A stretch of 64,000 nucleotides of DNA from Nitratireductor thuwali (GTDB taxonomy: Bacteria > Pseudomonadota > Alphaproteobacteria > Rhizobiales > Rhizobiaceae): positions 310,001-374,000 of the forward strand of contig NZ_CP030941.1 in assembly GCF_036621415.1 (NCBI RefSeq). Reading direction: 5' to 3'. Within the stretch, counting starts at the first letter, position 1; each line of letters begins with the position of its first letter. Shown here in pieces: positions 24,805 through 34,110 of this stretch. Below the pieces are notes generated by a model, which had not been told where the DNA came from, searched no databases, and was given only the letters and a program-made list of their open reading frames with translations. A program made the position numbers and the translations under genes.

Positions 24805-26954
24805 ACCGCATTCTCCGCGAAGACCAGCCGTCGGCGCTCGCGCCGCGCCTGCAACCAGGCGATGACGCGCTGACTGAGGTTGAAGCGGAAGCGCTCCCAG
24901 CGGGTGGGGTTGTTGACCACATCGGCCTGATAGAATGAGGGGCAAAGCACCGCCGCATCCGCCACCTCGCCGCAATTGCCGCAGCCGACGCAATTCTCGT
25001 CGATGGCTGCCACCGGATCGTCGCGGAGTGGGTCGTCGAGATGCTTGATCGTAAGCGACGGGCAGCCCGAAAGCCGCATGCAGGCGTGATCACCCGTGCA
25101 GACGTCCTCGTCCACGCCGAACTTCGTCTTGACCACGCGTTTGCCGTCGGTGAGCGCCTTCTTGAGCAGGGGCTTCTCGCGACGCTGCCGGTTGAGCATG
25201 CATTCCGACGAGGCGACGATGACCTTCGGCCCCTTCTCCTGCGTCGTCAGCGCCTCCTTCAGCGTGTCGCGCATCTTACCGACATCATAGGTGCGGTCGA
25301 TATGGCGCACCCACTTCACGCCCATGCCTTTGACGGCATCCGTGATGGGATGCTTGGTCGCCTTCGTGGGATTGCTGGCGCGAGAGGAAAGGATGTCCTG
25401 CCCGCCGGTTGCGGCCGAATAGTAGTTGTCGACCACGACGATCACGCCGTCATTCTTATTGAAGACGGCGTTGCCGATCGAGGAGGTCAGGCCATTGTGC
25501 CAGAAGCCGCCATCGCCGACGAAGGAGATCGAACGCCGCTTGGCGTCCGGTGAATTGAAGGCCGACGCCGAGGCCGGCCCCAGCCCGTAGCCCATCGTGG
25601 TGGCGCCGAGTTCGAAGGGCGGCATGATGGAGAACAGGTGGCAGCCGATATCGGAGGCGATGTGGTGCTTTCCGAGATCCTGCTCCACCAGCTTGGTCGC
25701 CGCGAAGATCGGCCGTTCCGGGCAGCCGATGCAGAAGCCCGGCGGGCGCATCGGCACCGCCTTGACGAGGTCATCGAAAATGGGCGGAGCCGGCACATTG
25801 GGCGCGCGCACTTCCGGCGCCAGCATCTCTCCTGCATGCTGACGCAGGAAACTGCCGATGCCGGACAGCATGACGTCGCCCGTATACTCGCCTGCCATGG
25901 GGAGCATCCCCTTGCCCACCAGCCGCACCGTCGCGTCGGCCTTGTAGAGCATCGAACCTAGCGCCTGCTCGATATAATCGGGCTGACCCTCTTCCACGAC
26001 GAGCACCGCGTCCTTGGTGGCGCAGAACTCCAGGAGATCGTCCTCCACCAGCGGATAGGTGACGTTGAGGACATGCAGCGGCACGTCGGTCTCGCCATAG
26101 ACGTCGGCAAGACCCAGCCGCTGCAGGGCGCGGATAACGCCATTATACATGCCGCCCTGCATGATGATGCCCACACGGCCGGAACCGCCGAAGGTCTCGT
26201 TCAACTGGTGGCGCTTGATATAATCGATGGCCGCCGGCAGCCGCTTGCTGATCTTCTCCTTCTCATGAAGGAAGGAGGCGGGTGGCAGCACGATGCGCTG
26301 CGTGTCGCGCCGGGGGTTTTCCAGCGCGTCGGCGACGGTCATGGGCGGCCGGCGGTTATCCTTGGCGGTGAAGGCGCCGTGCACGTGGCAGCAGCGGATG
26401 CGCACCTGCAGCATCACCGGCGTGTTCGACGCCTCCGACAGCTCGAAGCCGTGCTCAACGGCCGAAACGATGGAAGGCAGGTTGGGGCGCGGGTCGAGCA
26501 GCCAGACCTGGCTCTTCATGGCGAAGGCGTGGCTGCGCTCCTGCATGATGGAGGAACCCTCGCCGTAATCCTCGCCCACGATAATGAGCGCGCCGCCCGT
26601 CACCCCGCCCGAGGCCAGATTGGCGAGCGCATCCGAGGCCACATTCGTGCCGACAGTGGACTTGAAGGTAGCAGCTCCCCTTATCGGATAGTGCACGGAG
26701 GCCGCCAGCATGGCGGTGGCGGTGGCTTCCGAAGCGCTCGCCTCGAAATGCACGCCGAGTTCGCCGAGGATCTCCTGCGCGTCGGAAAGCACATCCATGA
26801 GATGGCTGATGGGCGCCCCCTGATAGCCGCCCACATAGCCCACCCCGCACTGAAGCAGCGCCTTGGTGATGGCGAGAATGCCTTCGCCCGCGAACTCTTC
26901 CCCCGCACCGAGCCTGAGCTTCTGGACCTCCTTCGCGAATGATCGTTCGGCCAT
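24801..26954 (-). CDS. indolepyruvate ferredoxin oxidoreductase alpha subunit-type protein
   Basis: A 717-aa TPP enzyme. The N-terminal pyrimidine-binding domain contains GVGYVGGYQGAPISHLMD. The TPP-binding domain has CIGCPERPIF and FVGDGGFWHNGLTSS. The C terminus has two ferredoxin-like clusters: CTGDHACMRLSGCP and ENCVGCGNCGEV. It oxidatively decarboxylates aryl pyruvates such as indolepyruvate, phenylpyruvate or related 2-oxoacids. GAGGAGA precedes ATG 26954. MarR and an FAD oxidoreductase lie directly upstream on the same strand, suggesting one operon. Confidence 0.92.
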   Translation of the reverse strand: MAERSFAKEVQKLRLGAGEEFAGEGILAITKALLQCGVGYVGGYQGAPISHLMDVLSDAQEILGELGVHFEASASEATATAMLAASVHYPIRGAATFKSTVGTNVASDALANLASGGVTGGALIIVGEDYGEGSSIMQERSHAFAMKSQVWLLDPRPNLPSIVSAVEHGFELSEASNTPVMLQVRIRCCHVHGAFTAKDNRRPPMTVADALENPRRDTQRIVLPPASFLHEKEKISKRLPAAIDYIKRHQLNETFGGSGRVGIIMQGGMYNGVIRALQRLGLADVYGETDVPLHVLNVTYPLVEDDLLEFCATKDAVLVVEEGQPDYIEQALGSMLYKADATVRLVGKGMLPMAGEYTGDVMLSGIGSFLRQHAGEMLAPEVRAPNVPAPPIFDDLVKAVPMRPPGFCIGCPERPIFAATKLVEQDLGKHHIASDIGCHLFSIMPPFELGATTMGYGLGPASASAFNSPDAKRRSISFVGDGGFWHNGLTSSIGNAVFNKNDGVIVVVDNYYSAATGGQDILSSRASNPTKATKHPITDAVKGMGVKWVRHIDRTYDVGKMRDTLKEALTTQEKGPKVIVASSECMLNRQRREKPLLKKALTDGKRVVKTKFGVDEDVCTGDHACMRLSGCPSLTIKHLDDPLRDDPVAAIDENCVGCGNCGEVADAAVLCPSFYQADVVNNPTRWERFRFNLSQRVIAWLQARRERRRLVFAENAV

Positions 26955-26964
26955 GGGATTCTCC

Positions 26965-27450
26965 TCAGAAGTCGTGCTTGCGGATATTGATGAGGATCTT
27001 CTGCAGCGTGGACACGAAGGCACTCCGCTCATCGGCACCGATGCCGGCAAACATGCGCTCGTAGCTGCTGCGCATCGTCGGCCACAGTTTCTCGAACGTG
27101 GCCCGACCCGACACGGTGATGCTGACCCGGGTGGAGCGGCTGTCGACCGGGTCCGGGACGCGGCGTACGAGCCCTTCAGCCTCGAGCGAATCGAGGGCGC
27201 GGCTAAGAGTCGACACATCCACCACGGCATAGACGGCCAGTTGGCCGATCGTCAGGCTGTCGATGACGGAAAGGACGGCAAGCGTGCGCATCTTGGGCGT
27301 CGTAAGACCCATTTTGGCGAGGTCATCGCGAAGGGACGCGTTGTAGCGCCCCATAATGCGATTCATGAGATAGGGCGCGAAATGCTGCAGGCCGATCTCC
27401 CCCAGGGTCGGACCTTCTTGCTTCTCGCTCAAGACGGGCTGATCGTTCAT
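26965..27450 (-). CDS. MarR-family transcriptional regulator
   Basis: A 161-aa winged-helix regulator. The recognition region LTIGQLAVYAVVDVSTLSRALDSLEAEGLVRR and wing DPVDSRSTRVSITVSGRA are classic MarR. Such dimers usually repress and release DNA on binding an aromatic acid. It sits 10 nt before the alpha oxidoreductase gene and overlaps the FAD oxidoreductase stop by 4 nt, so it is in the same operon. The 14-bp palindrome at 29893-29906 is its likely operator. Confidence 0.9.
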   Translation of the reverse strand: MNDQPVLSEKQEGPTLGEIGLQHFAPYLMNRIMGRYNASLRDDLAKMGLTTPKMRTLAVLSVIDSLTIGQLAVYAVVDVSTLSRALDSLEAEGLVRRVPDPVDSRSTRVSITVSGRATFEKLWPTMRSSYERMFAGIGADERSAFVSTLQKILINIRKHDF

Positions 27451-29012
27451 CCAAGCTCCTTTGCAAGCATGTAGCCCGATCCGCCGCCAAGGCCAGGACC
27501 GGGATGGGTCGAGGCTCCGATGTGGTAGAGACCCTTGACAGGCGTGCGATGATTGACGGAGCCGGGAAACGGTCGCCAAAGGAAGAACTGGTCGATGGTG
27601 CAGGCGCCGCCATAGGGATCGCCGCCCACCAGGTTGGCGTTGATCGCTTCCAGATCGGCGGGCGAATAGGCGCGCCGGCCGAGGATCGTTTCGGAAAAGC
27701 CGCCGATGTGCTTGGCGAGGATCGCCTCGATCCGGTCGGCGAAGGCTTCACGGGTCCTTTCGTCCCACAGGCCGGTGCCGGCTATCGTGCCGGCCGCATC
27801 GCCTTTGATCTCCCGCGGCGCGTCCGGCACCTGGATCCACAGGATCGCGTTGCCGGGCGGGCATCGGGAAGGATCGAGCGCAGCCGGCTGGCCCACGCAG
27901 AGCGTCGGCGTTTCAGGCAGAAGGCCGCGTGTCGCCTCGTTATGCGACTTGGAGACGGCGTCGATGCCGTCGGTCAGATGAATGAGGGCAACCTGCTCCA
28001 GCCCCTCCGCCTTCCACTGCGGCGGCCGGTCGAGCGCGTAGTGGAGCTGAAAATTGCCGCGCCCGTGGCGGTACCTTCGAGCCGCCTCGCGCTCGGCCGG
28101 CGGCGCTTCTTCGGACAGAAGCGGCCCGTAGAGCTGCCCCGGCGCCACGGAGGCGATGACGGATTTCGCGGCTCGGACAACCTCGCCGCCTTGAAGGTGG
28201 ACGCCCGTGGCGCGGCCGCTTTCCACCAGGATGCGCTCCACATGTGCGCCTGTGCGCACCGTGCCGCCGCGCTCCTCGATGAGGACGCGGAAGGCGGAGG
28301 CCGCCCTGCCCGCGCCTCCCTTGGCGATCGGTGCGCCGGCCGCCTCGAGCGCGAAGGCTACAACCTTGCCCATCTGGGCGGAATAGGCGTCCTCGGGCGA
28401 AAGGCCGCAATGCAGCGTCCACGGCGCATAGAGCGCCTGGAGCGTGGGTGAGGAATAGGCGCTTTCCAACCAGGCACGCGCCGGCTTCAGTGCCTCGCCC
28501 AGATAGGCGGCGAGGCTGCGCGGCCCCCTTTGCCACGCCTCCTTCGCGAGAAGCTTGGCCGTTCCGCCGCTCCACAACCCTTCGCCCAGAAGGCCGAAGA
28601 GCAGCGATGCGTTGGCTTCGATGCCGCCGATATCGGCCGCATGGGCTTCACCGTCGCCGGGCGCGAGCCTGTTGAAGGCGGCGACATTGGCGGCGCGGTC
28701 CGTAGTCAGCACCGCGCTCGACCCGTCTGGCCGCAAGACCGCGGTCGGATGCGGCGTGTTGCAGAATTCGAGCCCGTGGCGGGCGAGATCCTCGCCCAAG
28801 TCCACATGGGCCGGGCCGGTGAGGAAGAGCACGAAGGTGGCCGCCATCACATCATGGGTGAAGCCGGGCGCCGTCACTTCGTCGCTGAAGAGACAGCCGC
28901 CCAGATGCGCCGCGCGATCGAGGAGGACTACCTTGCCGCCCTGCCCCGCGAGCATGGCGGCGGCCACCAACCCGTTGATGCCGCCGCCGATGATGACGTG
29001 GTCGGCCTGCAC
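27447..29012 (-). CDS. FAD-dependent oxidoreductase, phytoene-dehydrogenase-like (paralogue 1)
   Basis: A 521-aa flavoprotein. The Rossmann motif ADHVIIGGGINGLVAAAMLA is at the extreme N terminus, with GRAASAFRVLIEERGGTV and the C-terminal FAD motif GLYHIGASTHPGPGLGGGSG. This family includes carotenoid desaturases and many uncharacterised oxidoreductases; a carotenoid role is unlikely as no carotenoid genes are near. GTG 29012 is the chosen start, 9 nt after the cyclase stop with AGAGG overlapping. It is a diverged paralogue of the gene at 29930. Confidence 0.82.
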   Translation of the reverse strand: MQADHVIIGGGINGLVAAAMLAGQGGKVVLLDRAAHLGGCLFSDEVTAPGFTHDVMAATFVLFLTGPAHVDLGEDLARHGLEFCNTPHPTAVLRPDGSSAVLTTDRAANVAAFNRLAPGDGEAHAADIGGIEANASLLFGLLGEGLWSGGTAKLLAKEAWQRGPRSLAAYLGEALKPARAWLESAYSSPTLQALYAPWTLHCGLSPEDAYSAQMGKVVAFALEAAGAPIAKGGAGRAASAFRVLIEERGGTVRTGAHVERILVESGRATGVHLQGGEVVRAAKSVIASVAPGQLYGPLLSEEAPPAEREAARRYRHGRGNFQLHYALDRPPQWKAEGLEQVALIHLTDGIDAVSKSHNEATRGLLPETPTLCVGQPAALDPSRCPPGNAILWIQVPDAPREIKGDAAGTIAGTGLWDERTREAFADRIEAILAKHIGGFSETILGRRAYSPADLEAINANLVGGDPYGGACTIDQFFLWRPFPGSVNHRTPVKGLYHIGASTHPGPGLGGGSGYMLAKELG

Positions 29013-29020
29013 CTGGACCT

Positions 29021-29812
29021 CTAAGTCCTTGGCACGAGTGCCAGCGCGCGCACCGGGCTTCCCGTGCCTTTGGCGATCTTGAGCGGCGCGGCGATCAGAA
29101 TCGCGCCCTTGGGCGGCAGCTTGTCGAGGCTGCAGAGGCTCGCAAGTCCGTACTTGTTGGCCTTGTGCAACAGATTGTGCGCCGGGAAAGGCGGCTCCAT
29201 GCCGCCGGCCGAGCCCGCATCGGTGCCGATGCACTGCGTGCCCCAGCCGATGGCGCCGCGCTCCAGGATGTATTCGATGCAATCGACCGTCGGCCCCGGC
29301 GAATGGGGACCGTTTTCGTCCATGTTCAGGAAGTCTGATTCCGAGCCATTGCGCCGGTCCCAGTCGGTGCGCATCAGCACCCATTCGCCCTCGCTGATCG
29401 CCCCGTATTTTGCCTCCCAGGCGCGTACGCCTTCCGCCGTGAGCAGAAAATCCGGGTTCTTGGCACTCTCGGCCGAGCAGTCGATTACATTCACCGGCGC
29501 CACGAAATTCTGCACGGGAATCGAGTCGGTATAGCCATCGGCATAGTCCTTGCCGGTGATCCAGTGGTGCGGCGCGTCGAAATGGGTGCCTGAATGCTCA
29601 CCGATCTTGAGCCAGTTCCAGGCCCAGAACGGCCCGTTGTCGTCATATTCGGAAATGGTGTGGATCTCGATCTTCGGCGTGTCCACGGCCAGTTCCGGCG
29701 GCAGCTTGAGGAGCGGGGTGTCCGGCCCCAGCGGTGCGGACAGGTCGACGACCTCCACTCGGCCGTTCAGTAGCAATTCGGTCAGTTTCCCCAGTGCGGC
29801 AGCTGCTGACAT
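29021..29812 (-). CDS. cyclase-family metal hydrolase (kynurenine formamidase / isatin hydrolase type)
   Basis: A 263-aa protein of the cyclase family. The metal motif is HSGTHFDAPHHW (about residues 74-85), with GWGTQCIGTDAG and NLLHKANKYGLASL downstream. Known members hydrolyse N-formylkynurenine, isatin or related amides with Mn or Zn. Next to an aryl-pyruvate oxidoreductase this points to tryptophan/indole-type or other aromatic substrates, but the specificity is not determined. Start 29812 has GAGGAGGT at good spacing. It is first in the operon ending at iorB. Confidence 0.85.
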   Translation of the reverse strand: MSAAAALGKLTELLLNGRVEVVDLSAPLGPDTPLLKLPPELAVDTPKIEIHTISEYDDNGPFWAWNWLKIGEHSGTHFDAPHHWITGKDYADGYTDSIPVQNFVAPVNVIDCSAESAKNPDFLLTAEGVRAWEAKYGAISEGEWVLMRTDWDRRNGSESDFLNMDENGPHSPGPTVDCIEYILERGAIGWGTQCIGTDAGSAGGMEPPFPAHNLLHKANKYGLASLCSLDKLPPKGAILIAAPLKIAKGTGSPVRALALVPRT

Positions 29813-29892
29813 GACGGTTACCTCCTCCTCTTGTTCGTTCGCCCCATGCCTGGAAGCGTCACGCACATACAGTTAAAGACTAGACGTATTTA

Positions 29893-29906
29893 TTTGCATA
29901 TGCAAA
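29893..29906. promoter_or_regulatory. perfect 14-bp palindrome, putative MarR operator
   Basis: TTTGCATATGCAAA lies in the 117-bp gap between two divergent operons (starts 29812 and 29930). Size and symmetry fit a MarR-dimer site, and a MarR gene is in one of the flanking operons. The link is inferred. Confidence 0.6.
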
Positions 29907-29929
29907 CATACTTTCCGTGGGGTGAGAGA

Positions 29930-31498
29930 ATGAACACCTTCGATGCCGTCATCATCGGCGCCGGGCACAATGGCCTGGCCTGCGCAGCGCATCTGGCGAA
30001 GCGTGGGTGGAGCGTAGGCGTGTTCGAGCAGTCGGAGCTGCCCGGCGGTGCCGTCAAGACGCTGGAGCTGACGCTGCCCGGCTACCGGCACGACTTTGCC
30101 GCCATGAACCTCAGCCTTTTCGCCGGGTCCGCATTTAATAAGGCTTACGGCGCCGATCTGCAGCGCCACGGGCTCGAATTCGCGCCAGTGTCCGACTGTT
30201 TCGCGTCCGCCTTCCCGGACGGCAAATGGGTCGGCGTTTCCACCGATCTTGCCGCCACCCAAGCGCGCATCCGCGCCTTCTCGAGCCGTGACGCCGAAAC
30301 CTGGGGCGAGCTTGTGGCCGGCTTCCCGGATCGTGCCGCCGCACTTTTCGGGCTGCTCGGCAGTCCAATGAAAAAGCGTGCACTTGCAAGCATCGCCTTC
30401 TCCACGTTACGCGGCCAGGGCTTTGCCGGCACACGCGACCTGATGCGGTTTCTCATCTCCACGCCCCGCGCCTGGCTCGACGAGACCTTCGAGAGCGATG
30501 CCGTTAAGGCGATGCTCGGCGCCTGGGGCATGCACCTCGACTTCGCGCCGGACATCGCCGGCGGGGCGCTTTTCCCGTATCTCGAGGGCATGGCCAGCCA
30601 GAGTTTTGGGATGGTGCTCGGCAAGGGCGGCGCGGACACCATGATCAACGCGCTCACCTCGATGATCGAGGCTGGAGGTGGCAAGGTCGAATGCGGCGCT
30701 CGCGTGGAGCGTGTCGAGACGGCAAGCCGAACGGCGACCGGTGTGACCCTTGCCGACGGCCGCAGGATCGAGGCACGCCGCGCCGTGGTCGGCTGTATCG
30801 CGCCGCGCGCGTTGGAAGACCTGCTGCCGGGCGGCTCGGGCGATGCCCGCTTCGACAGGCAGATGAAGAGCTTCCGCCACGCGCCGGGCACGATGATGAT
30901 CCACCTGGCGCTGGACGATCTTCCGGCCTGGCCCGACCCGGCATTGCGCCGCTTCGCCTATGTCCACCTAGCCCCCAGCCTCGACATGATGGCGCTCGCC
31001 TATGCGCAGGCGCAGGCGGGGCTTTTGCCGGCCGAGCCGGTGATCGTGGTTGGCCAGCCGACGGCGGTCGACCCGAGCCGCGCGCCGGAAGGCAAGCACG
31101 TGCTGTGGCTGCAGGTGCGCATGGTGCCGGCGGAAATCGCCGGCGACGCGGCAGGCCTGATTGCACAACGCGACTGGCCGGCGGTGGCCGATGCCTATGC
31201 GGACCGCGTGATCGGGATTGTCGAGCGCTACGCGCCAGGCCTTTCCGGCCACATCCTCGCCCGCCGCGTTGTCTCCCCGCTCGATCTCGAGCGCGAGGAC
31301 CCGAACCTGGTGGGCGGCGACCAGATCTGCGGCAGCCATCACCTTTCCCAGCATTTCCTCTTCAGGCCCGCGGCGGGTGCGGCCGACTGGAGCACGCCGG
31401 TCGCGAACTTCCACCTTGCCGGAGCCGCCACCTGGCCGGGTGCCGGCGTTGGGGCCGGCTCCGGCTATATGCTCGCTCGAAAGCTTGCGGGCGGATGA
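29930..31498 (+). CDS. FAD-dependent oxidoreductase, phytoene-dehydrogenase-like (paralogue 2)
   Basis: A 522-aa flavoprotein beginning MNTFDAVIIGAGHNGLACAA, the FAD dinucleotide fold. Shared features with paralogue 1 include the EDPNLVGGDQICGSHHLSQHF segment (cf. NANLVGGDPYGGACTIDQFF), VGQPTAVDPSRAPEG and the end LAGAATWPGAGVGAGSGYML. The substrate is unknown. GGTGAGAGA precedes the ATG. It is transcribed away from the cyclase operon, and the peptide ABC operon follows after 31 nt. Confidence 0.84.
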   Translation: MNTFDAVIIGAGHNGLACAAHLAKRGWSVGVFEQSELPGGAVKTLELTLPGYRHDFAAMNLSLFAGSAFNKAYGADLQRHGLEFAPVSDCFASAFPDGKWVGVSTDLAATQARIRAFSSRDAETWGELVAGFPDRAAALFGLLGSPMKKRALASIAFSTLRGQGFAGTRDLMRFLISTPRAWLDETFESDAVKAMLGAWGMHLDFAPDIAGGALFPYLEGMASQSFGMVLGKGGADTMINALTSMIEAGGGKVECGARVERVETASRTATGVTLADGRRIEARRAVVGCIAPRALEDLLPGGSGDARFDRQMKSFRHAPGTMMIHLALDDLPAWPDPALRRFAYVHLAPSLDMMALAYAQAQAGLLPAEPVIVVGQPTAVDPSRAPEGKHVLWLQVRMVPAEIAGDAAGLIAQRDWPAVADAYADRVIGIVERYAPGLSGHILARRVVSPLDLEREDPNLVGGDQICGSHHLSQHFLFRPAAGAADWSTPVANFHLAGAATWPGAGVGAGSGYMLARKLAGG

Positions 31499-31529
31499 TC
31501 ATCGAGACAACAATAAGGGGAACGGAAAC

Positions 31530-33062
31530 ATGCTCTCTCATCGAACCGACCGACGCACATTGTTGAAATTCGCAGGCGCCGGCGCCGCGGCACTTTCGCT
31601 GCCGCGCATCGCTCTTGCGCAGGACCAGAACGAGCTGGTCATCGCCTATAACGTCAACCTCCCCTCCTGGGACCCGACCGTCGGCCCCTCGGCGGTGAAC
31701 CCGACGATCCAGGGCTTTTACCAATCCGTCTTCGACATGTTCATTCACCAGAACCCGGACCTGAGCTTTGCGCCGGGGCTGATTACCGAGTGGGGCTGGA
31801 ACGAGGACCGCAGCAAGATCTTCCTCGTCGTGCGCGAGGGCGTGACCTGGCACGACGGCAGTCCATTTTCGGCGGAGGACGTCGCCTGGTCGCTGGAGCG
31901 CGCCGGCAAGGCGGAGACCGGCAATCCTATCCAGTTCGTCTGGGCCAAGATCGGCAATTTCACGGTGGACGGCAACCGCGTCGAGGCGGACGTGATCGAA
32001 TTCGAGCCGACGCTCTTCAAGTGGATGTCGTTCCTGACCGGCTATGTGCTGCCCAAGGCCTATTACGAGAAGGTGGGCGCGGAGGGTTTCGAGCAGGCGC
32101 CTATCGGCACCGGCCCCTATATGGTGGAGCGCTACGAGCGCAACGCCTTCGTGCGCCTCAAGGCCAACCCGGACTACTGGAACGGCAAGCCGGAATTCGA
32201 GAACGTCACCATCAAGTTCGTCACCGACGCGGCAAGCCGCGTGGCGGAGCTGGAATCCGGCAACTCGGATGTGACGCTCGAGATCCCGTATGAAGAATAT
32301 GACCGCCTGCTCGCCAAGGGTTTTGCCGGCACGGCAAAGCCGATCTCCGACATCGCCATGATCTTTCTGAACGATGTCGAGCCGATGCTGGACCGCAATG
32401 TGCGGCTTGCGGCCAACCATGCCATCGACAAGCAGTTGCTCATCGACCGACTTCTCAGCGGATACGGCGTGCCACTCGACACGCTGGAGACGCCGGAATA
32501 TGTTGCATACGATCCGGAGATAAAGGTGGCCTACGATCCGGAGCTGGCGAAGAAGCTTCTGGCGGATTCCGGTCATTCGCCTGAAAACCCGGTGCGCTTC
32601 AAGATCCAGACGACCCGCGGCTTCAAGCCCAAAGATTACGAGATGATCCAGGCTATCGTGGGTATGTGGCGCCGCGTCGGGATCGAGGCGGAGATCGAGG
32701 TCTACGAGATCGCCCAGCATTTCGAATTGCGCGCAGCCGACAAGCTGGCGCCCGCCGCCTTCTACAATTGGGGCAACGCCGTGGGCGATCCGACAACCTC
32801 GACAGGCTTTGCCATGTTCGGCCCGAGCCCACATTCAGTGTGGGACGGGCAGGAGCTGATAGACAAGATCATCCCGCTCTGGGGCGAGGCCGACGAGGAA
32901 AAGCGCATCCAGGGCTGGAAGGGCGTCTCGCGCTACGTCGCCGAGGAAGGGCTGGTGATCCCGCTTATCCAGTATGTGCAGCCGATCGTCTCGCGCGACG
33001 GCCTGAAAGTCACGGCCCACGCCTCGGGCGCCCTGCTGCCGCACCTGATCAGCCGGGGATGA
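31530..33062 (+). CDS. ABC transporter substrate-binding protein, peptide/opine family (SBP family 5)
   Basis: A 510-aa periplasmic binding protein. A twin-arginine-like leader (DRRTLLKFAGAGAAALSLP, cleavage near ALAQ) precedes the family 5 domain: FAPGLITEWGWNEDRSKIF, VREGVTWHDGSPFSAEDVAWS, and IGTGPYMVERYERNAFVRLK. It delivers peptides, opines or similar solutes to the permeases encoded next. Family 5 size is normal. It is the first of five dpp-like genes. Confidence 0.93.
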   Translation: MLSHRTDRRTLLKFAGAGAAALSLPRIALAQDQNELVIAYNVNLPSWDPTVGPSAVNPTIQGFYQSVFDMFIHQNPDLSFAPGLITEWGWNEDRSKIFLVVREGVTWHDGSPFSAEDVAWSLERAGKAETGNPIQFVWAKIGNFTVDGNRVEADVIEFEPTLFKWMSFLTGYVLPKAYYEKVGAEGFEQAPIGTGPYMVERYERNAFVRLKANPDYWNGKPEFENVTIKFVTDAASRVAELESGNSDVTLEIPYEEYDRLLAKGFAGTAKPISDIAMIFLNDVEPMLDRNVRLAANHAIDKQLLIDRLLSGYGVPLDTLETPEYVAYDPEIKVAYDPELAKKLLADSGHSPENPVRFKIQTTRGFKPKDYEMIQAIVGMWRRVGIEAEIEVYEIAQHFELRAADKLAPAAFYNWGNAVGDPTTSTGFAMFGPSPHSVWDGQELIDKIIPLWGEADEEKRIQGWKGVSRYVAEEGLVIPLIQYVQPIVSRDGLKVTAHASGALLPHLISRG

Positions 33063-33099
33063 CGATGCCATTGGCCCGCCGCGTGGCGGGCCGTTTCCC

Positions 33100-34110
33100 A
33101 TGCTGATCGCCCGCATCGCCGCATTGCGCCTGCTCACCACGCTGATCACCCTCATCGGCGTGGCCGTCATCGTTTTCGTTGTCGTCCGGGTCGTGCCCGG
33201 AAACCCCATCGCCATGATGTTGCCGCCGGGAGCGAGCGAGGCGGACATAGAGCGCCTGCGCGCGCTCTATGGGCTCGACAAATCTATCCCCCAGCAATTC
33301 GTCATCTGGTTCGGCAACGTTCTCCAGGGCGATTTCGGCACCTCCATCTCCACGCGCCAGCCTGTCTTGAGGCTGGTTCTGGAGCGCCTGCCCGCGACGC
33401 TGGAATTAAGCCTGCTGGCGCTCTTCATGGCGGTCCTCATCGGCGGCTCGCTCGCCATCCTTGGCACGCGGCTGCGCGGGCGGCGGGCCGAAGCCGGCGT
33501 CGACGTTGCCAACGGAGTCGGCCTTTCCGTGCCGGACTTCCTGTGGGGGCTGCTCCTGATCCTTCTGTTCGGCGTGCTGTGGCCCGTGTTCCAGATTTCC
33601 GGCCGCGTCTCGCCGAGGCTCGACATTCCTTTCTCGACGCAATTCTACCTGATCGAGAGCCTGCTCACCCTGCGCTTCGACATCACCGCGAACCTGATGA
33701 ACCACATGTTCATGCCGGCGCTGGCACTTGCATTGCCGCTCGCTGCCATCATATCCCAGCTCCTGAAGCAATCGCTGAAGGAGACGCTCGACCTCGACTA
33801 CACGGTGCTTGCCCGCACCAAGGGCTATGGCGAGACGCGGGTGATCCTTTCCGAGGCGCTGCGCAACGCCGTGCTGCCTACACTGACCCTCATCGGCGTG
33901 CAGTTCACCTTCCTGATGGGCGGGACGGTGATCATCGAGCGGCTCTTTTCCTACGAAGGTCTCGGCAACATGGCCATCGATGCGGTGATCAACCGCGACC
34001 TGCCGCTCATCCAGGGCATCGTCATCCTCTTCGCCCTCATCTTCACCATCGTCAATCTGATGGTCGACATGAGCTATGCCCTGCTCAACCCGAGGCTGCG
34101 CCATGCTTGA
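33100..34110 (+). CDS. ABC transporter permease, DppB-like
   Basis: A 336-aa inner-membrane permease. It starts with the helix LITLIGVAVIVFVVVRVVPGNP, has about six membrane spans, and carries the EAA loop YTVLARTKGYGETRVILSEALRNAVLPTL. A C-terminal GTVIIERLFSYEGLGNMAIDAV block is typical of DppB/OppB. Its stop overlaps the next permease start by 8 nt. Confidence 0.92.
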   Translation: MLIARIAALRLLTTLITLIGVAVIVFVVVRVVPGNPIAMMLPPGASEADIERLRALYGLDKSIPQQFVIWFGNVLQGDFGTSISTRQPVLRLVLERLPATLELSLLALFMAVLIGGSLAILGTRLRGRRAEAGVDVANGVGLSVPDFLWGLLLILLFGVLWPVFQISGRVSPRLDIPFSTQFYLIESLLTLRFDITANLMNHMFMPALALALPLAAIISQLLKQSLKETLDLDYTVLARTKGYGETRVILSEALRNAVLPTLTLIGVQFTFLMGGTVIIERLFSYEGLGNMAIDAVINRDLPLIQGIVILFALIFTIVNLMVDMSYALLNPRLRHA

